Shown in pieces: positions 1 through 6,777 of a stretch of DNA of 21,769 bases. Under the pieces are notes generated by a model, which saw only the letters and a program-made list of their open reading frames with translations, searched no databases and was not told the DNA's origin. Every line of letters starts with the position of its first letter. Positions within the stretch are counted from its first letter, which is position 1. Position numbers and translations under genes: made by a program. The stretch lies in IMG/VR virus record IMGVR_UViG_3300046007_006213, positions 1 through 21,769 of that record; one strand, written 5' to 3'. This DNA is from a virus.

Positions 1-280
1 GAGGCTTTACCTCAATAATATAAGTCATTACCTTGCCGTCTTTCAACCTCATTTTGGCGATAAAGTCTGGAAAGTAGCGGTGCATTTTATTGTCGATTGG
101 AGACTTGTATGGTACTGCCAATTCTTCTGACGACCACCAGAGAACATTCGGATGTTCATCCAACCATTTCATTACCCTGCGTTCCCATGTTGACCGATAG
201 ACGATGTTATCCGCATCACCTTTATATTTGGTGGGATGCCTTGGATTGAACCATCCTTTATAAGTTTTGCCGAATGTCAT
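1..280 (-). CDS. 4: gp4-like head-completion protein, PD-(D/E)xK nuclease fold (partial, C-terminus off the left edge)
   Basis: Reading the minus strand from ATG at 280-278 gives 93 codons with no stop before the left edge. The protein begins MTFGKTYKGWFNP and resembles T4 gp4, the head-completion protein that finishes packaged heads before tail joining. Visible landmarks are Y28-R-S-T-W-E33-R-R, H67-R-Y-F-P-D72-F and I-I-E90-V-K92-P. These fit the E...PD...ExK layout of PD-(D/E)xK nucleases; gp4 relatives also resemble the TnsA endonuclease N-terminal family (recalled, not searched). The gene is divergent from the baseplate operon and is separated from it by 33 bases. No NATAAATA box faces it in that gap, and its ribosome-binding site is weak. 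Its DNA looks less AT-rich than the genes to the right. Family assignment is firm; nuclease activity is inferred from the motif. Confidence 0.85.
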   Translation of the reverse strand, partial: MTFGKTYKGWFNPRHPTKYKGDADNIVYRSTWERRVMKWLDEHPNVLWWSSEELAVPYKSPIDNKMHRYFPDFIAKMRLKDGKVMTYIIEVKP

Positions 281-287
281 ATAAATA
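280..287 (+). promoter_or_regulatory. T4-type late promoter box TATAAATA
   Basis: TATAAATA is an exact match to the T4 late promoter element recognised by the gp55/gp33/gp45 system. It lies in the gap between the divergent gp4 gene and the gp48 gene. With T4 spacing, transcription would start near 293, giving a leader of about 21 bases that contains the AGGA ribosome-binding site at 304-307. It probably drives the baseplate operon. The first base of the box overlaps the gp4 start codon. Confidence 0.75.
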
Positions 288-303
288 TGTAGTAAATCTC
301 CAT

Positions 304-307
304 AGGA
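304..307 (+). promoter_or_regulatory. Ribosome-binding site of the gp48 gene
   Basis: AGGA sits 6 bases before the ATG at 314. It supports that start codon as the true one and lies downstream of the predicted transcript start. Confidence 0.6.
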
Positions 308-313
308 TACTAA

Positions 314-1540
314 ATGGCACTTTTCAATCTCACCAATATTAGATTTAACGCTCCAGGTTCAGCAAAAGGTCCCCTTGCTTCTTTGACTGAAAATGCGGAG
401 TATGCAAGAAACACTTATCGTTATCCTAGTGATTTGGGAAGTAGTGATAAAGCTCACTATATGGTTATCAACATTAACACACAAAGAATGACTAGTTATA
501 GAACTGGAGATACTGTTTTTGGAGACACTCCTCAAGCAATTAAAAACGCCAAAGATTATGGATCTTATTCTGCTGGAACAAGTCAACAATTTTCCAATTT
601 AGGTAATCTTATTAATCAGGTAGGCAAAACTGAATTTGCAGATTCATTAAACCAACAAATTAACAAATTAGGAAATACTGCACGTGAAATACGTGATGGT
701 TTTCAAAATGTTACCGCTAAAGTTATTGATAGATTACAAAATGGCAGTATAAGAGCCGAAAGAAGAATAACCGATACTGTTGCTCTGTATATGCCAGATA
801 CTTTAAGTTTTCAACAGAGTCAATCATATGATGATATTAAAGCCGGAGGTTTAGCTGCAGGAGTTTTGGCTGGAGGCCAAAGTGTTATTGATGCCGTTAC
901 AAACAGTAAAAATGCTCCAGAAGCTTTTGCAAATGCTATAGGACAAGTTTCTCCGTTTATTTTAAGTGGTTTAGCAAAACAAGCTGGTGGAATATTTCAA
1001 GTTGCTTTTTCTCAAGCATTTGGAGTGGTTCAAAATCCAATGATTGAATTAATATATTCATCACCACAATTACGAGAATTTAGATTTGATTTTCAATTTT
1101 ATCCAAGGTCAGAACAAGAGGCCAAAGAAGTTCAAAATATTATTGAGCGTTTAAGATTTCATCAAGCACCAGAAGTTGCACAGGGTGGATCTAATGGATT
1201 CTTTTTAGTTCCTCCTTCTGAATTTGATATTAGTTTTTATTATAATGGTCGAGTAAATCCAAACATACCAAAAATTTCAACCTGTGTTTTAACAAACATA
1301 GATGTAGATTATGCACCAGGTGGTTTTTCTGCTTATGAAGTTCCTGGTCAAAATGCTACAGTTGGTGGAACAGGTATGCCAGTTTCAATTCGTTTGGGAC
1401 TACAATTCAAAGAAACCGAAATTGTTACCAAAACTTCTATTCTTGGTAGATTACCAACAGCAACAGAAAAAAATAAAGATATTAGTGAAGCTTATAGACA
1501 AGCAGGTCAGGTTAATGAAAAAGGCGAGGCAACATTTTAA
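314..1540 (+). CDS. 48: gp48-like baseplate tail-tube cap protein
   Basis: This 408-residue protein resembles the gp48 tail-tube cap of aquatic T4-like phages. In T4, gp48 and its relative gp54 sit on the completed baseplate hub and prime polymerisation of the gp19 tail tube. The C-terminal half carries the most recognisable blocks: FRFDFQFYPRSEQEAKEV from about residue 255, then FLVPPSEFDISFYYNGR from about 296, followed by a region containing STCVLTNIDVDYAPGGFSAYE, and GTGMPVSIRLGLQFKETEI after that. The tube-like fold is in this half. The N-terminal half is rich in Ala, Gly and Gln and contains a stretch that may be helical (about 190-240). The protein is somewhat longer than T4 gp48 (about 364 residues). 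It is the first gene after the late promoter, and its stop overlaps the gp53 start as TAATG. No separate gp54 gene is seen in the window. Confidence 0.85.
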   Translation: MALFNLTNIRFNAPGSAKGPLASLTENAEYARNTYRYPSDLGSSDKAHYMVININTQRMTSYRTGDTVFGDTPQAIKNAKDYGSYSAGTSQQFSNLGNLINQVGKTEFADSLNQQINKLGNTAREIRDGFQNVTAKVIDRLQNGSIRAERRITDTVALYMPDTLSFQQSQSYDDIKAGGLAAGVLAGGQSVIDAVTNSKNAPEAFANAIGQVSPFILSGLAKQAGGIFQVAFSQAFGVVQNPMIELIYSSPQLREFRFDFQFYPRSEQEAKEVQNIIERLRFHQAPEVAQGGSNGFFLVPPSEFDISFYYNGRVNPNIPKISTCVLTNIDVDYAPGGFSAYEVPGQNATVGGTGMPVSIRLGLQFKETEIVTKTSILGRLPTATEKNKDISEAYRQAGQVNEKGEATF

Positions 1541-2169
1541 TGTCAAAATATTTTAGTTATTTTCCAAAAACAATCTATACTCTTGATTCGTCAAATGCCG
1601 ATGCTGTTACCAGCATAGTATCACGCTTTGCTTTTGAAAGTTCATTTAGAAATAATACTGCTGTTTATTATGAATATAATATCCAAGATAGTGATACACC
1701 AGAAATAATTGCCAATAAGTTTTATGGAGATTCAGAGAAACATTGGGTAGTATTAATGTTGAATCAAATCGTTGACCCTCAATTTGACTGGCCTCTTGAC
1801 CAAAGAACCATTATTTCTTTTATCAATGAAAAATATTCAGCTAATGCAAGTGTGGGTCAATCTGGAATAACTTGGGCTCAAGGAAATACACATTCATATT
1901 ATAAGATTGAAACAAGAACTACAAATTCAACAAACACAGAATTGCAAACAAAACTGCAAATTGATGCCAATACATATGCTAATGTTGTTTCATCAACATC
2001 TAATTTAATTTTAGAAGATGGCAATTCAATTACTATTAAGGTATCTAAAGAAACTAAATCATACTATGATTATGAAGTTGAACAAAATGAAACCAAAAGA
2101 ATAATTAAATTGTTAAAACCAGAATTTGTTTCTTCTGTTGAAGATGAGTTGAGAGCTGTTTTTAGATAA
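1540..2169 (+). CDS. 53: gp53-like baseplate wedge protein
   Basis: This 209-residue protein matches gp53, the wedge subunit that in T4 completes each wedge and clamps wedges together around the hub (T4 gp53 is about 196 residues). The N-terminus has the family hallmark YFSYFPKTIYTLD, then YYEYNIQDSDTPEIIANKFYG at about residues 43-63, and HWVVLMLNQIVDPQFDWPL up to about 86. The 46-80 stretch looks like the LysM-type fold known in gp53. The C-terminal part is less conserved and charged. The start overlaps the gp48 stop (TAATG), and its own stop overlaps the next start in the same way, so translation of these three genes is probably coupled. Confidence 0.85.
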   Translation: MSKYFSYFPKTIYTLDSSNADAVTSIVSRFAFESSFRNNTAVYYEYNIQDSDTPEIIANKFYGDSEKHWVVLMLNQIVDPQFDWPLDQRTIISFINEKYSANASVGQSGITWAQGNTHSYYKIETRTTNSTNTELQTKLQIDANTYANVVSSTSNLILEDGNSITIKVSKETKSYYDYEVEQNETKRIIKLLKPEFVSSVEDELRAVFR

Positions 2170-3491
2170 TGTCTTTTCAATTAAAACAAACTACACAATT
2201 TGAAATCAAAAAATTGGCAATCGTGTCAAAGTTTGGCACGTTTGATATATCAAGTATTTTTGTTGAATTGAATATTTTTGATAGCATATTAATGCCTTGT
2301 ATGTCTGGTAATATTGGAGTAAAAGATTCGGTTGGTTTATCTAAAAGGTTATTGTTTGATGGTTCAGAATATTTGATTGTAAATATTTCAAAATCTGGCG
2401 AAGATAATCTAACAAACATTGCAAAAACTTTTAGAATATACAAACAAACAAATAGAAAAAATGTAAATCAAAATACCGAAGCCTACATTTTGCATTTTGT
2501 TTCTGAAGAAATGATTTATTCGGAACAACAAAAAGTTAACCAACATTATACCGGAACATATGACCAAATAGCATTATCAGTATTGTTGAAATACTTAAAA
2601 GTTTCAAATGACAAAGTTGGAATTGTTGAAAAAACTAAAGGTGTCCACGATTCTATTGTGCCACTTTTAACACCATTTGAAACGGTACAATGGTTATCAA
2701 AACGAGCAGTTAATTCTGATAATAAAGCTAATTTTTTATTTTTTGAAAACAATCAAGGGTTTAATTTTGTTTCACTATCAACCCTATACGCCAGTGGCTC
2801 ACTTTTAACAATTAATTTTGATGCTAAAAATTTGAGTGATAATATTAGTAATGAATTTTTGGGTATTCGTGATTTTAATTTTACAGTATCTTTTGATTTT
2901 TTAGAAAATATAAGAAACGGATTTTTTGCAAACAAATTTATTGGGTTTGACATTCTTACTAGGAATATTCAAACAACACGATTAGATATTAATAATAATT
3001 TTAAGAGAGGCAAATCTCTAAACGATTATCCAACAGCTTCTGCTGGATTAAACAGAGAAAATAAAAATGCTTCACAAATGTATGATTCTAAGGTTGTTTT
3101 GTATCCATATCAGACAAGTAGATTCAATACGACATATGTAAAAACAAATGATAATGCAGCCGCAACCATTATTGATGATACGCATACATATCTTCCTCAA
3201 AGAAAAGCAACATTAAACAATCTTTTACAGAGAAGAATGAATATTACTTTGCCTGGTAACTTTGCAATTAGTTCTGGTTTTGTTTTGAACCTCAATGCAC
3301 ATTCTTTTTCTTTGAATGACAATAATAATGTTGATAAATCTATTTCAGGAAAGTATTTGGTTGTTGGAACAAGGCATATGATTAGGCCAGAAAAACATGA
3401 AACAATTTGTGAGATATCTTCTGATTCCACAAATAATGAATTTATTTTAGCTGGTAATCTATTAAAACAAGCTGAAGAAGGGATTTATTAA
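2169..3491 (+). CDS. gp27-type baseplate hub protein
   Basis: This 440-residue protein is probably the hub subunit equivalent to T4 gp27, the trimeric ring that joins the tube to the gp5 spike. The evidence is order and architecture: it lies directly before a gp5 OB-fold gene, and it carries a hub-like block near residues 167-205 with PFETVQWLSKRAVNSDN followed by NFLFFENNQGFNFVSL. That pattern of FExxxWLxxRA followed by FxFFExxxGFxFxSL is typical of gp27/gpD-like hubs as I remember them. The N-terminus, with short beta strands and VELNIFDSILMP near residue 33, also fits a tube-like domain. The length is close to T4 gp27 (391). Sequence identity with T4 gp27 would be low, so the name rests on position and general pattern. 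The DNA is notably AT-rich. Both ends are TAATG overlaps. Confidence 0.7.
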   Translation: MSFQLKQTTQFEIKKLAIVSKFGTFDISSIFVELNIFDSILMPCMSGNIGVKDSVGLSKRLLFDGSEYLIVNISKSGEDNLTNIAKTFRIYKQTNRKNVNQNTEAYILHFVSEEMIYSEQQKVNQHYTGTYDQIALSVLLKYLKVSNDKVGIVEKTKGVHDSIVPLLTPFETVQWLSKRAVNSDNKANFLFFENNQGFNFVSLSTLYASGSLLTINFDAKNLSDNISNEFLGIRDFNFTVSFDFLENIRNGFFANKFIGFDILTRNIQTTRLDINNNFKRGKSLNDYPTASAGLNRENKNASQMYDSKVVLYPYQTSRFNTTYVKTNDNAAATIIDDTHTYLPQRKATLNNLLQRRMNITLPGNFAISSGFVLNLNAHSFSLNDNNNVDKSISGKYLVVGTRHMIRPEKHETICEISSDSTNNEFILAGNLLKQAEEGIY

Positions 3492-3796
3492 TGGAAAATA
3501 TTGATTTCGCTGGTAAAAACGGTTTTATCTGGTGGGTTGGCGTAATTGAGAATCGTGTTGATCCATTAGCGCTTGGTCGTTGTCAAGTTCGTATTATTGG
3601 TTGGCACAACCAAGATAAAAGCAAAGTTACAACTGAAAATTTACCATGGGCTCACCCAATGTATCCATTAAATAATTCTAACACATTTTCATCACCTAAA
3701 TTAGGAGATTGGGTTGTTGGTTTTTTCTTAGATGGTGAAAATGCTCAACAACCTGTAATGATGGGCATGATGCCTGGCATTAAACAAAAGGTATAA
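3491..3796 (+). CDS. 5: gp5 N-terminal OB-fold protein (stand-alone)
   Basis: This 101-residue protein matches only the N-terminal OB domain of T4 gp5, the domain that binds the gp27 trimer. Visible signatures are FIWWVGVIENRVDPLALGR at residues 12-30, LPWAHPM at 51-57, LGDWVVGFFLDG at 71-82 and QPVMMGMMPG at 87-96. T4 gp5 is 575 residues, with an OB fold, a lysozyme domain and a beta-helix. Here the protein ends straight after the OB fold, with neither lysozyme nor helix. The two following genes appear to supply the rest of the spike. It overlaps the hub gene by one base (TAATG) and is 2 bases from the next ATG, so the hub genes form a tight translational unit. The stop is clean; there is no sign of a frameshift joining it to the next frame. 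Confidence 0.85.
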   Translation: MENIDFAGKNGFIWWVGVIENRVDPLALGRCQVRIIGWHNQDKSKVTTENLPWAHPMYPLNNSNTFSSPKLGDWVVGFFLDGENAQQPVMMGMMPGIKQKV

Positions 3797-3798
3797 CT

Positions 3799-4704
3799 AT
3801 GGCAATTATAGGCGCAAACGGAGTTGTGTATGATGAATCTGGTAATGTTACTGGAGGTGTTGATGATGTCATAGCATCCACAGTTACACCAAAACCATTT
3901 ACGCAATTAAAAAAAGAAGCTCAGACAAATGCTGGTGTTCAAGCATCAACAAGAACAAATGCTCAAGGTAAAGTAATTGAAACTAATCCACCAAAAGTTA
4001 CAAACATTGGCGATACAGCATTAATTGGTGCACCTACTGTTTCAAATTTGGCAAGAGGTATAGTTGATAATACTGGTGTTGCTGTTGCTGATAATAATCG
4101 TGAACACGCTTGCGATATTGCTGTTTATATTCAATCCACAATGGCTAAAACTAAAGTTTTAGCTGGAGATTTAGTAAGAGCAATTAGATTAGCAATTAGA
4201 AAAATTATTGATGCATTGGGTATATCTCCTGCTTCTTCTGGTATGACCGAATTTCTAAAAGACTTAGCAAGAAGAATTAAAGAAATTACTCGTTGGGTTA
4301 ATGAAAAGATTGTAGAAACGGCAAAATATTTGGATGGCATTAAAAAGATTCGTGCTATTATTGAATATATTCTTTCATTGCCTGCTAATCTTTTGGCTAT
4401 GTTTCAAAAGTGTTTGTCAGAGGCATATGGCGAATTAGCAAAAGGATTATTTTCAATTGCGAGTTCTTTGTCTGTTGATACTGGAACTTCCGGGTTAACA
4501 GATGCAGCTAAAGAAGTATTGAGTGAATCTCAATCATTGTTACAAAGCACACAAGCAGTATTGTCCATTCCAGCTCAAGCGGTTAGTAATTTAACTAGTC
4601 CAAGTGGAATGAATGATGCTGAAAAACAGGCATTAGTTTTAAGTTTATATCCAGATTCTACTGGAACAAATTATGACCCATCATCCTTTCAGGCAACAAT
4701 ATAA
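3799..4704 (+). CDS. Helical hub-associated protein of unknown function, between the two gp5 parts
   Basis: I cannot assign a known function to this 301-residue protein. Residues 1-80 are polar, Gly/Thr/Asn-rich and probably extended. Residues about 97-225 look strongly alpha-helical, starting at REHACDIAVYIQSTMAK and continuing through amphipathic stretches such as FLKDLARRIKEITRWVNEKI and IRAIIEYILSLPANLLAMFQ. The last 75 residues are Ser/Ala/Gln-rich. Only a few cysteines are seen (HAC, QKC). No T4-lysozyme-like catalytic pattern or other peptidoglycan hydrolase motif is apparent. It occupies the place that the lysozyme domain holds inside T4 gp5. I have an impression that similar helical proteins or domains accompany gp5 in cyanophages, but cannot verify it. 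It overlaps the spike gene by TAATG. A structural adaptor between OB fold and spike is the most economical guess. Confidence 0.6.
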   Translation: MAIIGANGVVYDESGNVTGGVDDVIASTVTPKPFTQLKKEAQTNAGVQASTRTNAQGKVIETNPPKVTNIGDTALIGAPTVSNLARGIVDNTGVAVADNNREHACDIAVYIQSTMAKTKVLAGDLVRAIRLAIRKIIDALGISPASSGMTEFLKDLARRIKEITRWVNEKIVETAKYLDGIKKIRAIIEYILSLPANLLAMFQKCLSEAYGELAKGLFSIASSLSVDTGTSGLTDAAKEVLSESQSLLQSTQAVLSIPAQAVSNLTSPSGMNDAEKQALVLSLYPDSTGTNYDPSSFQATI

Positions 4705-5516
4705 TGGCAACTACACCACAACCAAGTGAGTATTCGTGGACTGAACCAGAATCAGAATACGCAGCTAAATATCCATATAATAATGTAACACAAACTGAAT
4801 CTGGTCATTTTCAGGAGTTTGATGATACTCCTGGTGCCGAGCGTATTCGCACACAACATCGTTCAGGCACATATACAGAAGTTCAAGCTGATGGCACAAG
4901 AGTAAATAAAATTGTTGGTGATAACTATGAGATTGTTGCTAATAATAACAATGTAAAGATTAATGGCATCTGTAACATAACCATTGTTGGCGATTCAGTT
5001 GTTTCTGTTCAAGGAAACAAATATGAAAGAGTTACTGGTAATTATTACTTAGAAGTTGATGGTGATTATCAACAAGTTGTCAATAAAAAAGTTTCTGTTA
5101 CCTCTGGTGACGATATGGAACTAACTGTTGGTTCTTCATTAGGTCAATTTATATTAAATGCTGGTGATGCACTACAATTAAATTCTGATTTAACAGTTGA
5201 TGGAAGTATTACGGGAGGTGCAATCACATCTACAGGCTCTGTTGTTGCTGGTACAGGTATTCATGCTGGTGTTCCAGGCTCACTAAATCCTATTGCTGGT
5301 ATATCAACACTTGGTGGAATAGCCGCAGGATTTCCTGTTGCACCTCCAGTTCCTGGTATGATAGAAGCTACTGTAAGTGTTAATGCACCTTTAATTTCTG
5401 GTATTGTTGTTACTGATATTAAGGGACCAATGGAACTAATTCGTTTATTGTATGATATGCATTATCATATTGGTAACCGTGGATGGCCAACATCAACACC
5501 TACTCCTTTAATGTAA
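4704..5516 (+). CDS. gp5 C-terminal-type beta-helix spike protein
   Basis: This 270-residue protein resembles the membrane-piercing end of gp5/VgrG-like spikes. Residues about 7-60 carry EYAAKYPYNNVTQTESGH, then FQEFDDTPGAERIRTQHRSG, the segment that leads into the helix in gp5. Residues about 65-160 show repeated short strands of the V-x-G type (IVGDSVVSVQG, RVTGNYYLEVDGDY), as expected for an intertwined triple-stranded beta-helix. Residues 165-240 are Gly/Ala/Val-rich. The end reads M252-H-Y-H255-IGNRGWPTSTPTPLM; the HxH pair is similar to the iron-binding tip of P2 gpV-type spikes. There is no lysozyme domain. It should assemble as a trimer under the OB-fold ring. The start overlaps the preceding stop by one base (TAATG). 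Assignment to the spike is confident; the metal site is inference. Confidence 0.8.
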   Translation: MATTPQPSEYSWTEPESEYAAKYPYNNVTQTESGHFQEFDDTPGAERIRTQHRSGTYTEVQADGTRVNKIVGDNYEIVANNNNVKINGICNITIVGDSVVSVQGNKYERVTGNYYLEVDGDYQQVVNKKVSVTSGDDMELTVGSSLGQFILNAGDALQLNSDLTVDGSITGGAITSTGSVVAGTGIHAGVPGSLNPIAGISTLGGIAAGFPVAPPVPGMIEATVSVNAPLISGIVVTDIKGPMELIRLLYDMHYHIGNRGWPTSTPTPLM

Positions 5517-5525
5517 TGGAATATT

Positions 5526-6353
5526 ATGGCTGCTAATAGTGTATTTGCTCGTTTAGATTATAATTTTGAAGATTCAAAATTTGGTGGTTCTCTTTATTTA
5601 ACAGATGGAGCAAAAAAGTATCTATCTGCTTCAAACACAAGCCTTCCCGAATGGCAACAAAATGATATTGCTGATGGAGTGGCATCTTCTCGGTCAAGGT
5701 ATTATAAAAACCCTCACGCAGGTGTTATTGTAACTTTAACTGCCAATACCAATTTAATACTTACAGTAGCAAATACTGACCCAGCAAACACTTTTTCTGA
5801 TCCTGTGGCTGCAACTATGGCACCATTTCTTGCCAATGCAGCTAGAGGTTATATAATTGAATTGGCGTCTTTCAAATCTCATACTGACAATATATCTGGT
5901 TTAACTGCCACAACAGATGGCAATTTAACTGCACCAAACTATGATTTGGCAACAGGTGTTGGTCAACAAATTTTGAAGATTACTAATGCAACAGATGATG
6001 TGGCCAATGCTACTCCAATGTTGGGTAGTTTCACTAGTTTGTATATTGGTGACGATTTAACTGGAAATAACACTATTATTGCAAATGATTGGATTACTAT
6101 GAACTCTGCAATTGCTCCAAATGGAAATTGCACTTTAACTGGCGGTCAGGTAAACACTATCATTACTCATATCACAACAGCAAATTCGTTGATTTCTACA
6201 AGGCGAAACCACGACTTTAACTTTTATCAAAAGTCCAGAGCTATTGTGAATGATTATATCTTTCTAACTCGTTTTGATAATCTTGGAAACACACAAAATT
6301 ACATGGTAGAAAATTTGATTGGAACAGACTTTTTGAAATCAAATTTGTCCTAA
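5526..6353 (+). CDS. Uncharacterised virion-type protein between the spike gene and gp25
   Basis: This 275-residue protein has no function I can name. It lies between the spike and gp25, so a baseplate or hub role is likely. Visible features are a conserved-looking N-terminus (NSVFARLDYNFEDSKFGGSL), an Ala/Thr/Asn-rich middle with beta character (VIVTLTANTNLILTVANTD), and a C-terminal block from about residue 225 (RRNHDFNFYQKSRAIVNDYI followed by TRFDNLGNTQNYMVENLIG). I recall comparable C-terminal blocks in structural proteins of aquatic T4-like phages, without being able to name one. No signal peptide or membrane segment is seen. The ATG at 5526 is preferred over the TAATG restart at 5516, which only yields a six-codon peptide in another frame. 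Confidence 0.7.
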   Translation: MAANSVFARLDYNFEDSKFGGSLYLTDGAKKYLSASNTSLPEWQQNDIADGVASSRSRYYKNPHAGVIVTLTANTNLILTVANTDPANTFSDPVAATMAPFLANAARGYIIELASFKSHTDNISGLTATTDGNLTAPNYDLATGVGQQILKITNATDDVANATPMLGSFTSLYIGDDLTGNNTIIANDWITMNSAIAPNGNCTLTGGQVNTIITHITTANSLISTRRNHDFNFYQKSRAIVNDYIFLTRFDNLGNTQNYMVENLIGTDFLKSNLS

Positions 6354-6358
6354 GGTAG

Positions 6359-6366
6359 AATAAATA
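6359..6366 (+). promoter_or_regulatory. Possible late promoter box AATAAATA next to the gp25 start
   Basis: AATAAATA fits the relaxed NATAAATA late box but ends only 4 bases before the gp25 ATG. With T4 spacing, transcription would start at about the ATG itself. It may make leaderless gp25 messages, serve downstream gp6, or be chance in AT-rich DNA. Confidence 0.3.
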
Positions 6367-6370
6367 AGAT

Positions 6371-6775
6371 ATGGCAACCGTAACCACAAACATCGCTCGA
6401 GAATATAGTGATTTAGACTTAAATTTCACTATTCATCCAGTCAAAAAAGACATAAACCGCCATGTTGGTGAGATGGCAGTCATCAATTCAGTAAAGAATT
6501 TGGTGTTAACTAGCCACTATGAAAGACCTTTTCAACCAGAGATTGGCAGTAATATTCGCCGTCTTTTGTTTGAAAACATGGATACAATTACCGCTTCTTC
6601 CATAGAAAGCGAAATACAACAGACAGTAACAAACTACGAACCTAGAGCTAGAATTTCCAGAATTAATGCTATCGCAGATTTTGACAGAAACGGGTTTATG
6701 GTAGAAATGGAATTCTTTGTTATCAATAGAACTGACCCAATTACAATTAATTTTTTCCTAGAACGGATTAGATAA
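6371..6775 (+). CDS. 25: gp25-like baseplate wedge protein (GPW/gp25 family)
   Basis: This 134-residue protein has the length and signature of gp25 (T4: 132 residues), a small wedge subunit that joins the gp6 ring and helps trigger sheath contraction. Visible motifs are DLNFTIHPVKKDINRHVGE at residues 16-34, HYERPFQPEIGSNIRRLLFE at 49-68, and NYEPRARI around E90-P-R92, the family's EPR core. No catalytic residues are expected, despite the family's old link to lysozyme. The gene is followed 2 bases later by gp6, keeping the order gp25-gp6 known in many contractile systems. The nearest purine-rich ribosome-binding sequence (AAGG, about 6352-6355) is rather far from the ATG, and a NATAAATA box lies just before it. 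Confidence 0.92.
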   Translation: MATVTTNIAREYSDLDLNFTIHPVKKDINRHVGEMAVINSVKNLVLTSHYERPFQPEIGSNIRRLLFENMDTITASSIESEIQQTVTNYEPRARISRINAIADFDRNGFMVEMEFFVINRTDPITINFFLERIR

Positions 6776-6777
6776 AG

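Noticed and set aside
1311-1556. Plus-strand open frame of 81 codons overlapping the gp48 end
   Set aside because: It is a different frame of a clear gp48 gene, with no ribosome-binding site and a biased Gln/Leu/Lys composition typical of a shadow frame.
3491-4704. Frameshift joining the OB-fold gene to the helical gene
   Set aside because: The OB-fold protein ends at a natural domain boundary, and the next gene has its own ATG with an upstream purine-rich stretch. There is no slippery sequence or conserved frame across the junction.
6371-6775. gp25 as a lysozyme
   Set aside because: The GPW/gp25 family was once linked to lysozyme, but the visible conserved core (EPR) is structural and no catalytic pattern is apparent.
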